A stretch of DNA of 62,715 nucleotides from Bacteroidota bacterium. Lineage in GTDB: Bacteria; Bacteroidota; Bacteroidia; Bacteroidales; F082. Below the pieces are notes generated by a model that made no database searches, was not told the origin of the DNA, and saw only the letters and a program-made list of their open reading frames with translations. The DNA lies in the NCBI GenBank assembly GCA_018830105.1, contig JAHJTC010000014.1, forward strand, positions 171,716 through 234,430, given 5' to 3'. Below are positions 24,668 through 34,448 of the stretch, one piece after another. Each line of letters begins with the position of its first letter. The stretch's first letter is position 1. Position numbers and translations under genes: made by a program.

Positions 24668-24746
24668 TGCCTGGGTTTTTATTTTATTGGAAATTTGTTT
24701 ATAATTTGAAAAATCAAGGGCTGAAAAATATTGAAATTTTTGAAGC

Positions 24747-24778
24747 TTGAAGTTTTTTGTGAATATTAGTTATCTTTA
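24747..24778 (+). promoter_or_regulatory. Putative promoter of the hybrid kinase gene
   Basis: TTG (24747-24749), 21 bp, TATCTTTA (24771-24778), about 30 nt before the ATG. One mismatch to the TAnnTTTG consensus. Confidence 0.45.
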
Positions 24779-24807
24779 CAACCTGAAAGTCAAAGTCTCC
24801 CCATATT

Positions 24808-26859
24808 ATGAACAATAAATCAAACCAACTTTTCGTCAAAGAAGTCGATGTTTTTTTTGAGAGAGTAAGAAATAAGGCAGGAGTTTATCCACTTAAAAAT
24901 ATGGAAATGATTGTGGAAGAGATCCAGAAAACTTGCTCTTCTACTTCTGTATTGTATGGAATTCTCGACAAAAAAAGCAAATTATTGAATTACAGGCTTG
25001 TTTTTCAGCATGGCCGTTTCATTCAAATAAATGCTGATCAGCATGCGCCTTTTTGCAAACATGTGCTTAATAGTGAAAGCGATCAAATGATTATGCTTCA
25101 CGAAGAAGAATTGAAGCAACTGATTAGTGAGGAGTTGTTGTTTGAGAACAAGCTGCTTAAGTTTTTTGCCGGTTACCGGTTTTCACTCAATCATGAAAAA
25201 GATCAGTTGCTGTGTGTGTTTGATTATAAAAGACAAAAAAAATCAGAGACTGTCCCGTTGTTACTGGAGGGAGCTGCGCATTTACTCAGAAGGGAAGAAA
25301 TGCAGCTTGAGCATGACATCAAACTTCAAGAGGAAAAAGAAAAATATATGGCGATATTTAATCATGCCAATGATGGCATTTTCCTGATCAACAATGCCAA
25401 TATGATTATTGATGTCAATCAAAAAGCACTTAATATATTTAAATGTGAAAGGGATGCTTTTATCGGGAAAACACCGATTGACTTTTCTCCTTTGTATCAG
25501 CCTGATGGTAAGCTTAGTGATAAAAAAGCAAGGGAATACATAAGCGAGGCCTTATCAGGGAAACCACAGCGTTTTATTTGGCAGCACAAAAAAAGTGATG
25601 ATAGTCTGTTTGAAGCGGAAATTAGTCTGGGTGTATCAGAATTCTTTACCGGCAAACTAATTCATGCCTTACTTAGAGATGTTACTGAGCAGCGAAAAAG
25701 TGAAAAATCACTTGTTGACGCGCGCTTTAGAGCAGAGGAAGCCGACCGGTTGAAGTCAGCATTTTTGGCCAATATGTCGCACGAAATTAGAACCCCACTG
25801 AATTCAATCATCGGATTTTCTGATATTATGCTTGATGAAGAAACAACAGATGAGGAGAAGAGCCAGTTTTTAAACCTGATAAGTTCTGCCGGAAAAACGC
25901 TGCTGCAATTAATTGATGATATCATTGATATTTCCAAACTTGAGGCTGGTCAGATGCGTATTTCAAAATCCAGTTTTGATCTTCAGGTAGTGCTTGATGA
26001 GCTTTTGTTAACAGCTCAGATAGAGCAAAGTAAACGGGATAAGCGGCAGATTGAATTGCGACAAAAAAAAGGAGTAGAAGCCAAGACTTTTTTTATTGAA
26101 ACAGACCCTCATCGATTCCGACAAGTATTTATGAATTTGTTGACTAACGCATTAAAATTTGTTGATAAAGGATTTATAGAATTCGGTTATACCAAACCCA
26201 AGGGAGGATTGATTCAGTTTTATGTAAAAGATACCGGTGTGGGCATAGAACGGGATAAAGCCCATCTTATTTTTCAGCGCTTTGGTCAGATTGACAGCAC
26301 GTACAAACGCAATTTGGACGGAACAGGCCTTGGCTTGGCCATTTGCCATAGTTTGGTCGATTTGCTTGGTGGAAAAATTTGGTTTGATTCAGAAGCCGGT
26401 AAAGGAACAACTTTCTACTTTACCTTGCCTATTTCGAACGACTTAAGTATGGTAAATCTTGACGAGGATTATAATTATGGTCGAATTAAAGGCGATTTGT
26501 CCAGCAAAGTATTTCTTATAGCTGATGATGTAAAAGCAAACTATCTCTTTTTAAAATCTGTATTGAAGGATACAAAAACCAAAATTTTATGGGCAAAAAA
26601 CGGGAGTGAAGCCATTGAAATGGTGCAGAATAATCCAGCTATCAGCCTTGTGCTGATGGATATTATGATGCCTCAAACCGATGGCTACGAGGCGGCTAGA
26701 AAGCTTAAAAAAATAGCTCCTCATATTCCTATTGTTGCGCAAACAGCTTTTGCAGAAACCGAAAATCAGCAAGCTGCATTTGATGCCGGCTGTGATGATT
26801 ATATTACCAAGCCAATCAGTGTTGTCGAGCTTTTATCCCTTATCAATAAATTGATTTAA
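24808..26859 (+). CDS. Hybrid sensor histidine kinase/response regulator with PAS domain
   Basis: 683 residues with no transmembrane segment, so a cytoplasmic sensor. Residues 1-165 are an unassigned N-terminal region, possibly GAF-like. A PAS domain follows at about 178-300 (YMAIFNHANDGIFLINNANMI split) and HisKA with the phospho-accepting H325 (SHEIRTPLNSIIGFSD). The HATPase_c domain has the N box MNLLTNALKF, G1 DTGVGI and G2 GTGLGLAI. A C-terminal receiver domain carries phospho-acceptor D618 (LMDIMMPQTDG) and K668. No output regulator is adjacent, so the signal probably passes to a distant phosphotransfer partner. The signal sensed is unknown. Confidence 0.9.
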   Translation: MNNKSNQLFVKEVDVFFERVRNKAGVYPLKNMEMIVEEIQKTCSSTSVLYGILDKKSKLLNYRLVFQHGRFIQINADQHAPFCKHVLNSESDQMIMLHEEELKQLISEELLFENKLLKFFAGYRFSLNHEKDQLLCVFDYKRQKKSETVPLLLEGAAHLLRREEMQLEHDIKLQEEKEKYMAIFNHANDGIFLINNANMIIDVNQKALNIFKCERDAFIGKTPIDFSPLYQPDGKLSDKKAREYISEALSGKPQRFIWQHKKSDDSLFEAEISLGVSEFFTGKLIHALLRDVTEQRKSEKSLVDARFRAEEADRLKSAFLANMSHEIRTPLNSIIGFSDIMLDEETTDEEKSQFLNLISSAGKTLLQLIDDIIDISKLEAGQMRISKSSFDLQVVLDELLLTAQIEQSKRDKRQIELRQKKGVEAKTFFIETDPHRFRQVFMNLLTNALKFVDKGFIEFGYTKPKGGLIQFYVKDTGVGIERDKAHLIFQRFGQIDSTYKRNLDGTGLGLAICHSLVDLLGGKIWFDSEAGKGTTFYFTLPISNDLSMVNLDEDYNYGRIKGDLSSKVFLIADDVKANYLFLKSVLKDTKTKILWAKNGSEAIEMVQNNPAISLVLMDIMMPQTDGYEAARKLKKIAPHIPIVAQTAFAETENQQAAFDAGCDDYITKPISVVELLSLINKLI

Positions 26860-26876
26860 TAGTGAGTTGTTAAATT

Positions 26877-28808
26877 ATGAGCGCAGCGGCCAGAAAAATA
26901 CTTTTAAAATATTGGGGCTATAGTTCTTTCAGACCACTGCAGGAGGAAATTGTTGATGCTGTAATTGCCGGCGAAGACACCTTAGCACTTTTGCCAACAG
27001 GTGGAGGAAAATCAATTTGTTTTCAAGTGCCTTCGATGGTTATGGACGGGATGTGTTTGGTTATAACACCGCTGATTGCTTTGATGAAAGATCAGGTGCA
27101 GCATCTAAAAAAATCCAACATTCCTGCCGCTGCTATCTATTCCGGAATGCATCATAATGAGATTGAACTGGCTTACAATCAGGCTGTTTTCAACAAATTA
27201 AAGTTTTTATATATTTCTCCCGAAAGATTGGCAACAGAACGATTTGTAGAAACAATAAAACGCATGAAGGTTAATTTACTGGCTATTGACGAATCTCATT
27301 GTATTTCTCAATGGGGTTATGATTTCAGGCCGCCATACCTTCATATAGCCGATATCAGACCTTATTTGCCCGATGTGCCGGTGCTGGCACTTACTGCAAC
27401 GGCAACACCACAGGTAGTTGAAGATATTCAGGACAAGTTGAATTTCAGAAAAAGACAAATTTTTCAAAGCAGTTATGAGCGTAAAAACATTACCTATAAC
27501 CTGATTTCAGAACCGGATAAATTTGGGACTTTATTTCGTCTTTTCAGACAGTTAAAAGCCGGTAGTGGAATTGTTTATGTTCGAAACCGCAAGCGTACCC
27601 GCGAGATTGCCGACTGGCTGAGCAATAAGGGGATTAGCGCAACCTATTACCATGCCGGCCTGGATGCTAAATTGCGTGATCAGCGGCAGCAGAGCTGGAT
27701 GTTTGGCAAGCAACGTGTCATGGTTTCTACCAATGCTTTTGGTATGGGAATAGATAAACCTGATGTGCGCCTGGTGGTGCATATGGATCTCCCTGATAGT
27801 TTGGAGGCCTATTTTCAGGAAGCAGGTCGCGCTGGCCGTGATGGGAAAGCTGCAGAGACCTATTTGATTGTATCTGAGGGAGATATTAAGCAGTTAAAAA
27901 GTGGATTTGAATCTGCTTTCCCTCCTATGAAACAAATTAAAGCCATCTATGATGCCTTGGGAAATTTTCTTCAGGTACCCGTTGGTGCAGGCAAAGATCA
28001 GAGTTTCGATTTCAATTTATTGAATTTTGCCAAGACCTATGGTTTTGACTTGATGGAGGTATATAACAGTTTGCGTTTACTGGAAAAGGAAGGAATGATT
28101 GCGATGGCGGAAAGTCTGCAGTCGCTCTCCAGGATTTTTGTGAAGGCAAATCGGGAAGATTTATACCGGTTTCAGTTAGAGCAGCCTGCCTATGATGGTT
28201 TTATTAAATTTTTATTGCGTAGTTTTCCCGGAATATTAAGCGATTTTGTTGCTGTACGTGAAGATCAGATTGCTGACAAAACCGGCATGACAGCTCAAAA
28301 AGTGATTGACTACCTGAATAAATTGCATCAACTGCAATTTCTCACTTATGCAGCAAGAAAGGACAGGCCACAACTGGTCATGGTTTCTGAACGCCGCGAA
28401 GCTAAGGATATCTATATCAGCACAGCCAATTATACCGATCGCAAAAATAGCGCAGCAAAGCGGATACAGGCTGTAATTGATTTTGTGAGAAACGACAGGG
28501 AATGCAGAAGTATCCAACTGCTTGCTTACTTTGGCGAAAAACATCGGCAACGATGCGGTAAATGCGATGTATGTATAGGCAGAAACAAGCTTTCATTATC
28601 GGATGTTGCTTTTAAACAGATACAGACAAAAATTTTTGCATTACTTGCTACACGTCCATATCCCGTTTATGAGGCAGCAAGCAGTGTGTCGCTTTTCCCT
28701 GAGGAAAAAGTACTAGAGGCGATTCGCTGGATGCTGGATAACAAACAAATTGAGAAGGATGAAAATGGATACCTCCATCTCAAAAATCAATTGAGAATAG
28801 ATGTTTAA
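26877..28808 (+). CDS. recQ: ATP-dependent DNA helicase RecQ
   Basis: 3'-5' DNA helicase of 643 residues. Walker A is LLPTGGGKSICFQ, the DExH box is IDESHCISQWGYDFRPPY, and motif VI is QEAGRAGRDG. The RQC zinc cysteines follow in CRSIQLLAYFGEKHRQRCGKCDVC, with a winged-helix region after. There is no clear HRDC domain at the C-terminus. Its stop overlaps the start of the glycosylase gene by 8 bp, implying translational coupling of two DNA-maintenance proteins. Species with several RecQ copies are common in this phylum. Confidence 0.93.
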   Translation: MSAAARKILLKYWGYSSFRPLQEEIVDAVIAGEDTLALLPTGGGKSICFQVPSMVMDGMCLVITPLIALMKDQVQHLKKSNIPAAAIYSGMHHNEIELAYNQAVFNKLKFLYISPERLATERFVETIKRMKVNLLAIDESHCISQWGYDFRPPYLHIADIRPYLPDVPVLALTATATPQVVEDIQDKLNFRKRQIFQSSYERKNITYNLISEPDKFGTLFRLFRQLKAGSGIVYVRNRKRTREIADWLSNKGISATYYHAGLDAKLRDQRQQSWMFGKQRVMVSTNAFGMGIDKPDVRLVVHMDLPDSLEAYFQEAGRAGRDGKAAETYLIVSEGDIKQLKSGFESAFPPMKQIKAIYDALGNFLQVPVGAGKDQSFDFNLLNFAKTYGFDLMEVYNSLRLLEKEGMIAMAESLQSLSRIFVKANREDLYRFQLEQPAYDGFIKFLLRSFPGILSDFVAVREDQIADKTGMTAQKVIDYLNKLHQLQFLTYAARKDRPQLVMVSERREAKDIYISTANYTDRKNSAAKRIQAVIDFVRNDRECRSIQLLAYFGEKHRQRCGKCDVCIGRNKLSLSDVAFKQIQTKIFALLATRPYPVYEAASSVSLFPEEKVLEAIRWMLDNKQIEKDENGYLHLKNQLRIDV

Positions 28809-29424
28809 GGGAGCAGTAATTGATCGTCCTTTAGTATCGCAAGCATTTCTTTGTCAGGACAATGTGGTTGATATTGCCCGCTCATTAATTGGAAAAACTT
28901 TGATTACTTTTTCGGGCAATTCAATACGGGCAGGTTTAATTGCTGAAACGGAAGCTTATGCAGGCAGTAGCGACAAAGCTTCACATGCTTATCTGGGGAA
29001 AAGAACCGAACGAACTTCAACCTTGTTTATGCCTGCCGGCCATTGTTATGTTTATCTGTGCTATGGTATCCACAGCTTGTTCAACATTGTTACCAATAGT
29101 GCGGAAATACCTCATGCAGTGCTTATTAGAGGAGTGATACCGCTAGAAAAAAAGTTTGTAAAAAAGGAATTTCAGCCTTTTTATACCCAACTGTCGGGAG
29201 CTTTCAATGGCCCGGGGAAACTAAGCAATGCTTTAAATATTGGGTTAAATCACAACCGGATTTTACTCAATTCTACTGAAATATGGTTGTATGAAGGTGT
29301 TGAGGAAAAGCTCCCTCAAATAATTGCTGCACAGCGTGTTGGTGTTGCTTATGCTGGTGAGGATGCTAAGCTGTTATACCGTTTTTACAGAAGTGATTAC
29401 CGCCCAGTTAAACCGCCAATGTGA
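28801..29424 (+). CDS. DNA-3-methyladenine glycosylase (AAG/MPG family)
   Basis: Excises alkylated and deaminated purines in base excision repair. 207 residues with family motifs ARSLIGKTL, the active-site region AETEAYAGSSDKASHAYLGK, FMPAGHCYVYLCYGIHSLFNIVT and FNGPGKLSNALNI. Overlaps recQ by 8 bp. Confidence 0.92.
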   Translation: MFKGAVIDRPLVSQAFLCQDNVVDIARSLIGKTLITFSGNSIRAGLIAETEAYAGSSDKASHAYLGKRTERTSTLFMPAGHCYVYLCYGIHSLFNIVTNSAEIPHAVLIRGVIPLEKKFVKKEFQPFYTQLSGAFNGPGKLSNALNIGLNHNRILLNSTEIWLYEGVEEKLPQIIAAQRVGVAYAGEDAKLLYRFYRSDYRPVKPPM

Positions 29425-29456
29425 TTTCTTTACTGTTTTTATTCAAGCCATTTTTG

Positions 29457-29464
29457 TATTTTTG
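29457..29464 (+). promoter_or_regulatory. -7 box of the antiporter operon
   Basis: TATTTTTG followed by ACCAGC, about 48 nt before the antiporter ATG. Confidence 0.5.
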
Positions 29465-29512
29465 ACCAGCTTATTTTTCGAATATCATATTTACTAATAC
29501 TATAATCTACAG

Positions 29513-31534
29513 ATGGAATTACCCATTTTAAAAGATGTTGTTATTATTTTAGGCTTTAGCGTGCTGATCATTTTATTGTTCCAGCGTTTAAAGATGCCCT
29601 CAATACTCGGTTTTCTGTTAACGGGTATCATCGCCGGACCTCATGGGTTGAGTTTGGTAAAGGCTTCTCATGAAGTTGAGATTCTGGCTGAAATGGGTAT
29701 TATTTTCCTGCTTTTTGTCATTGGAATAGAGTTTTCACTTAAAGGACTGGCTCGCATCAAAAACACTGTGATGATCGGTGGTTCTTTGCAGGTAGGTGGG
29801 ACAATCTTACTAACATACCTGGTAGCCAAATTATTTGGTTTGCCTGATTCGCAGGCAATTTTTTTAGGATTCCTGCTATCGTTGAGTAGTACAGCTATTG
29901 TACTGAAAATGTTGCAGGAGCAGGGTAAAATGGGTAGCCAGCAAGGTCGGATAGCGTTGGGTGTGCTTATATTTCAGGATATTATTGTCGTTCCGATGAT
30001 CTTGGTTACTCCCTTGCTGGCCGGAAATGGAGGAGATCTGCTGACTACAATCATTTGGCTGATCGCTAAGTTTGTGTTTGTATTAGGCTTCCTGTTTTTA
30101 ATGGCACGGTACGTTGTTCCAAAAATTCTTCAAAAAGTTATTGCCACCCGTAGTCGTGAACTCTTTATCTTAACCATTGTAGTGATGATTTTTGCCACGG
30201 CATGGCTAACTTCTTCGGTTGGTTTGTCATTGGCATTGGGGGCTTTTTTTGCTGGCTTAATTATTTCTGAGTCTGATTATAGCCATCAGGCTACAGCTAA
30301 TATCTTGCCTTTTAAGGAAATATTTATCAGCTTTTTCTTTGTTTCAATAGGTATGTTGCTCGACTTGCAGCATTTTGCGAATTTTTATGGTGTACTTCTT
30401 TTAATGACCCTGGGAGTAATCGTTATGAAAATGGTGGTTATATTTTTGATGGTTTTAATCAAGAAGTATCCCTTAAAAACCGCTTTTATCTCGGCATTTA
30501 CCATATTTCAGGTGGGTGAGTTTGCTTTTTTGCTTTCAACAATTGGTATGCGTAATAATTTATTGCCCAACGAATTGTATCAGCACTTTTTAGCTGTTTC
30601 TATAATAAGTATGGCGATTACACCTTTCTTAATAGGTTACGCCGATCAAATTTCTAACTGGCTGGTAACTGTCACACTGAAAGAAAATGTGAGAAAGCGG
30701 CTTCGGCTAAAACAGTCCATTGCTAAAGAAAAAGCACCAATGTTGCAGCTTGATGAGTTCAGGGACCATTTGGTGATTATTGGCTATGGCCTCAATGGAA
30801 AAAATGTAGCCAAAACTGCCAGCCAGGCAAAGATTCCTTTTGTTATTGTTGAACATGATCCGGTTGTATTTGAAGAGGCCAAAGCTGACTATAAGCATGC
30901 TTTTTTTGGAGACGCTGCATCCATCGTAATTTTGCAACATCTGAATGTGCAGCAAGCCAGGGTGGTTGTCATTGCCATTGATGATACGGAAATTACCAAG
31001 CAAATTATTTCTACGATCAGACTCTTGTCAGAAACAGCGCATGTTATCGTTCGCACGCGATATATGAAAGAAATTGAGTCAATTCTAACTGTTGGCGCCG
31101 ACGAAGTTATTCCTGAGGAATTTGAGACATCCATTGAAATATTTACACGGGTGCTCAATCGTTATTTAGTGCCACTTAATGAAATTCAGCGTTTTACTAC
31201 CTATATCCGAGCGCACAACTATGATTTACTTTGTGCTGCCAGTGATAATCAATATTGTCCGCCAAAATTTGAGCTGCATATTCCTGATATGGTGATGGCA
31301 GCATTACCTGTGCAACAGGATGATAATAAGATTGTTGGAAAAACCATTGTGGATAGTGGCATCAAAGAGAAATTTAACCTTACCGTGCTGGCGATAAGAA
31401 GAAATAAAAAGTATATCACTCAAATACAGGCTGATACCATTATTAAAACCGATGATATGCTTTACCTTTTTGGGGCGCCTGAAAATATTGCCAAAATAAA
31501 CAAGTACATTGTACTCAAAGAAGAAAATCAATAG
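29513..31534 (+). CDS. CPA2-family cation:proton antiporter with TrkA-N domain (KefB/KefC type)
   Basis: 673 residues: about twelve or thirteen transmembrane helices (1-385) with the Na+/H+ exchanger signature FLLTGIIAGPHGL and FVIGIEFSLKGL, then a cytoplasmic TrkA-N nucleotide-binding domain (HLVIIGYGLNGKNVAKTA, GxGxxG) and a C-terminal TrkA-C region. Exchanges K+ or Na+ for H+ across the inner membrane, probably gated by NAD(H) or another nucleotide. First gene of a close-packed run with MarC, DCC and Dabb genes. Confidence 0.9.
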   Translation: MELPILKDVVIILGFSVLIILLFQRLKMPSILGFLLTGIIAGPHGLSLVKASHEVEILAEMGIIFLLFVIGIEFSLKGLARIKNTVMIGGSLQVGGTILLTYLVAKLFGLPDSQAIFLGFLLSLSSTAIVLKMLQEQGKMGSQQGRIALGVLIFQDIIVVPMILVTPLLAGNGGDLLTTIIWLIAKFVFVLGFLFLMARYVVPKILQKVIATRSRELFILTIVVMIFATAWLTSSVGLSLALGAFFAGLIISESDYSHQATANILPFKEIFISFFFVSIGMLLDLQHFANFYGVLLLMTLGVIVMKMVVIFLMVLIKKYPLKTAFISAFTIFQVGEFAFLLSTIGMRNNLLPNELYQHFLAVSIISMAITPFLIGYADQISNWLVTVTLKENVRKRLRLKQSIAKEKAPMLQLDEFRDHLVIIGYGLNGKNVAKTASQAKIPFVIVEHDPVVFEEAKADYKHAFFGDAASIVILQHLNVQQARVVVIAIDDTEITKQIISTIRLLSETAHVIVRTRYMKEIESILTVGADEVIPEEFETSIEIFTRVLNRYLVPLNEIQRFTTYIRAHNYDLLCAASDNQYCPPKFELHIPDMVMAALPVQQDDNKIVGKTIVDSGIKEKFNLTVLAIRRNKKYITQIQADTIIKTDDMLYLFGAPENIAKINKYIVLKEENQ

Positions 31535-31536
31535 CT

Positions 31537-32175
31537 ATGCCTGACGAAATTTTAATTGCGCTTACTACTTTTATGGGATTTTTTGCGATTATGAACCCTA
31601 TTGCTAATACTCCGGTTTTTGTTGGATTAACAGCTGATTTTACCAATTCTGAACGAAAAAAGACCGCCTTTAAGGCAGTTTTGACAGCTTTTGTTATTAT
31701 TGCTTTGTTTTGCTTTTTGGGGAATATTATCTTTAAACTATTTGGAATTACGCTCTTTGCCTTTAAACTTGCTGGTGGTATCCTGCTTTTTTTTGTTGGC
31801 TTCGACCTTTTGCAAGGTAAGCAATCGAGTGTTCATCATCCAACTGGAGATAATCACGAAAATAATCATTCTGAACCTAATGATATTGCTATCTCTCCGC
31901 TGGCTTTGCCGATATTGGCAGGGCCGGGAACAATCTCAACAGCAATGAATTTTGTTGGCTCCAGCAACGATCCGTTGCATATCTCAATTGTTGTTGCTTG
32001 TTTTGCGCTGTTATGTGTGATTACCTATCTCATGTTTGTTTCAGGCAACTGGCTTGTCAAAAAACTGGGAACAGGGATAATAAAGGTTATTACCAGAATT
32101 ATGGGTATGATACTTACTGTAATTGCAGCTCAAATGCTTATAGAAGGTGTAAAAGGAGCTTTTAATATTGCCTGA
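31537..32175 (+). CDS. MarC-family membrane protein (second copy)
   Basis: 212 residues with FFAIMNPIANTPVFVGL near the N-terminus and ISPLALPILAGPGTISTAMNFV in the second half, the two MarC pseudo-repeats. A hydrophilic His-rich linker (SSVHHPTGDNHENNHSE) separates the halves, which the first copy at 3179 lacks. It begins 2 bp after the antiporter stop. Transport substrate unknown. Confidence 0.85.
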   Translation: MPDEILIALTTFMGFFAIMNPIANTPVFVGLTADFTNSERKKTAFKAVLTAFVIIALFCFLGNIIFKLFGITLFAFKLAGGILLFFVGFDLLQGKQSSVHHPTGDNHENNHSEPNDIAISPLALPILAGPGTISTAMNFVGSSNDPLHISIVVACFALLCVITYLMFVSGNWLVKKLGTGIIKVITRIMGMILTVIAAQMLIEGVKGAFNIA

Positions 32176-32176
32176 A

Positions 32177-32566
32177 ATGAATCTGCCAACCTTGTTTTTT
32201 GATGGTGATTGTGCCTTTTGTAATGGGTCGGTATTATTCGTCCTGAAGCATGAAAAAGATGCAAGCCTGATGTTTGCATCACTCCAATCAGATTTGGCTA
32301 AAAGTCGTTTTCGTGATGTTGAATTGCCTGACAGCCTTGTACTTGTTGAGGAAGATAAGATTTATTTGAAATCAGCAGCAGTTTTTCGTATTTTGGATTA
32401 CCTGAAAGGATGGCCCAGAATGTTTATTTTTTTTAAGGTTTTTCCTTCTGGCTTGTTAGATTATTTTTATGATATCATCGCGAAGTATCGCAAGCGTTTT
32501 TTTGGAACAACAACATATTGCGGTTTGTCAAAGCCAGACGATAGTAATAGATTTGTAGATATTTAA
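32177..32566 (+). CDS. DCC-family thiol-disulfide oxidoreductase-like protein (DUF393)
   Basis: 129 residues with the DCC motif FFDGDCAFCNGSVLFVLKHE and the later YLKSAAVFRILDYL. The active-site C-x-x-C is inferred to be redox-active, but the family has little direct biochemistry. The ATG at 32177 is used; the frame could be read from a TTG at 32168, but that overlaps the MarC stop more deeply and adds nothing conserved. Confidence 0.85.
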   Translation: MNLPTLFFDGDCAFCNGSVLFVLKHEKDASLMFASLQSDLAKSRFRDVELPDSLVLVEEDKIYLKSAAVFRILDYLKGWPRMFIFFKVFPSGLLDYFYDIIAKYRKRFFGTTTYCGLSKPDDSNRFVDI

Positions 32567-32577
32567 AATTTATAATC

Positions 32578-32880
32578 ATGTTAGTACATATTGTGATGAT
32601 GCGTATCGAGCCGCATTTTGATGCCGACACAAAGCAACAACACCTGAGTAAATTGGAACAGATGCTCGGACAACTTACTCTTTCCATTCCTGAGTTGGAG
32701 TCGCTGGAAGTAGGAATTAACAGGAATACAAAACCAGCTGCTTTTGATTTGGTTTTAACAGCATTGTTTCAGGATGAAGCTGCTCTGGAGCGTTATCGCG
32801 TTCATCCTGATCATAAAATCGTTCTTGACTATATGGCTGAGGCTGTTTCGGAAGTTGCTGTAGTAGATTATTTGAAGTAA
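32578..32880 (+). CDS. Dabb-family stress-responsive protein
   Basis: 100 residues forming a ferredoxin-like dimeric alpha-beta barrel: MLVHIVMMRIEP at the start and YRVHPDHKIVLDYM near the end are typical. Roles of Dabb proteins vary; none can be assigned. Last gene of the antiporter run, 11 bp after the DCC gene. Confidence 0.85.
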   Translation: MLVHIVMMRIEPHFDADTKQQHLSKLEQMLGQLTLSIPELESLEVGINRNTKPAAFDLVLTALFQDEAALERYRVHPDHKIVLDYMAEAVSEVAVVDYLK

Positions 32881-33014
32881 CATTTCTTCGTTTCGATTAC
32901 TTAATCTATTGATTTGGTGGCGCATAAAATTCTTGAATTGTTTTGCCCGTTATACACATACTTTTAAACATGCTCCTATCGTACTATATATTTGCCTAAT
33001 AAGGAGTTTGTTTA

Positions 33015-33074
33015 ATGAAGCAAACCTCTGTCAGATGTAGTTCTTGTGTTAAAGAAAAACTGTTAGGGAAATGA
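33015..33074 (+). CDS. Possible 19-residue peptide (uncertain)
   Basis: An ATG preceded by AAGGAG (33001-33006) and by a TATATTTG box at 32987-32994. The product MKQTSVRCSSCVKEKLLGK has a C-x-x-C pair. Very short, so it may be chance within the 255-bp interval before the MFS gene. It could also be a leader peptide. Confidence 0.2.
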   Translation: MKQTSVRCSSCVKEKLLGK

Positions 33075-33106
33075 AAATTCTTAGATTCTGTCTGATGATG
33101 AAAAAC

Positions 33107-33114
33107 TAACTTTG
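33107..33114 (+). promoter_or_regulatory. -7 box of the MFS gene
   Basis: TAACTTTG, overlapping the TTG at 33112 that could otherwise be read as a start. This argues for the ATG at 33136. Confidence 0.5.
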
Positions 33115-33135
33115 CGGATCTTAAAAACACGATTG

Positions 33136-34353
33136 ATGCTTAATAAATCCGATTCAAAACATAATTTTCGGTCACTTATCTGGCACGCAGCCTTTTTGTC
33201 ATTTGCACAGGTTTTTATCGATGTTGATACGGTAATTCCGGCCATGCTTATTGATGCAGGAGGATCGGCCTTTCAGGTGGGCTTGTTAACGGCTGTGATG
33301 CTGGGAGGAGCCAGTTTTACGCAGCTTATTTTTGCGCCCTTTATTAGCAATTATAACTACAAGAAAAAATTCCTATTATTTGGGATTAACGCACGAATTT
33401 TATCCTTGCTGCTGCTTTCGGGCTTACTCTTTACTTCTTTTGATGGATCAACTTCACGAAGCATACCTTTAATATTTTTGCTGATTGCAGTGTTTGCTGT
33501 TGGAGGAGCATTTGCTAATATCAGCTACACCGATATCATGGGTAAATCTTTACTCCCCGAAGCCAGAAAGCCTTTTTTTTCGGTTCGGCTTGTTTTAAAT
33601 GGTTTGGTTTTTTTAGTTGCTGCTTTCCTGGCTGCAAAATTGCTTAAAGCCTTTGATCATCCCATAAACTATGCCTGGATGTTCGTAGTAGGTTTTGTGG
33701 CATTGGCTGTTTCATCCATTGGGTTTTGGCGCTTGAGAGAAGTAGTGCCATCAAAATTAAGCATCAAAAACATTCAGGAATTTGTCAGGCTTTTTCGATC
33801 CGAATTGAAGAATAACCCTAAGCTTCCGGCTTTTTTAGGTTTTATCAACACCCAGGGAATAAGTATTTCATTTCTGCCCTTTGTAATCCTTTACGCTAAA
33901 GACATCCTTGAAGGAGAGGCAGGAACTACAGGTGGTTTTTTGTTTTTTAAAATTGTGGGAAGCGTTGGTGCCGGTATGACTTTGTTTTTGCTCTCCGGTC
34001 GTTTCAAATATAAGTGGTTGCTGATTGGGAATGCACTATTGGCGGCCACGTTACCCCTAATTCTATTAATATTTAATATACATGCACCATTGCAATTGGT
34101 GTTTCTGCTTGGTGGAATTGTTTTTGCCATTTATCAGGTATCAATGAATGGTGTTTTGCTCGAAGTCTCTGGCACAAGCAACCGTGCAATCTACACCGGA
34201 ATTGCAGGTGCCGGAAATATCATTCCCGCCGTTTTCCCCTTGATGGGCGGTTTAATCATCCAAAATCTGGGCTTTATGACTTTCTTTGCCTGTTATCTTT
34301 TGGTGGTTTTGTCTTCCTTGTTTTTTGCAAAAAAAATTAATTGCGCGAAATAA
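33136..34353 (+). CDS. MFS transporter
   Basis: 405 residues with about twelve hydrophobic helices and the two-half organisation of the major facilitator superfamily. Between helices 6 and 7 is a charged loop (RLREVVPSKLSIKNIQEFVRLFRSEL). The start was moved from a TTG at 33112 because that codon overlaps a -7 box. Substrate unknown and no partner gene nearby. Distantly resembles carriers of the LacY/drug-efflux type. Confidence 0.8.
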   Translation: MLNKSDSKHNFRSLIWHAAFLSFAQVFIDVDTVIPAMLIDAGGSAFQVGLLTAVMLGGASFTQLIFAPFISNYNYKKKFLLFGINARILSLLLLSGLLFTSFDGSTSRSIPLIFLLIAVFAVGGAFANISYTDIMGKSLLPEARKPFFSVRLVLNGLVFLVAAFLAAKLLKAFDHPINYAWMFVVGFVALAVSSIGFWRLREVVPSKLSIKNIQEFVRLFRSELKNNPKLPAFLGFINTQGISISFLPFVILYAKDILEGEAGTTGGFLFFKIVGSVGAGMTLFLLSGRFKYKWLLIGNALLAATLPLILLIFNIHAPLQLVFLLGGIVFAIYQVSMNGVLLEVSGTSNRAIYTGIAGAGNIIPAVFPLMGGLIIQNLGFMTFFACYLLVVLSSLFFAKKINCAK

Positions 34354-34418
34354 GAATTAAGTATTTTTTAAGTTATTGGTGTATCTCTGTTTTTTAATAT
34401 CCTTCAGCTTTAAATATT

Positions 34419-34426
34419 TACTTTTG
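34419..34426 (+). promoter_or_regulatory. -7 box of the secreted repeat protein gene
   Basis: TACTTTTG followed by CAAAACATC, giving a leader of about 17 nt before the ATG at 34449. Confidence 0.5.
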
Positions 34427-34448
34427 CAAAACATCAACACCAATCTGT

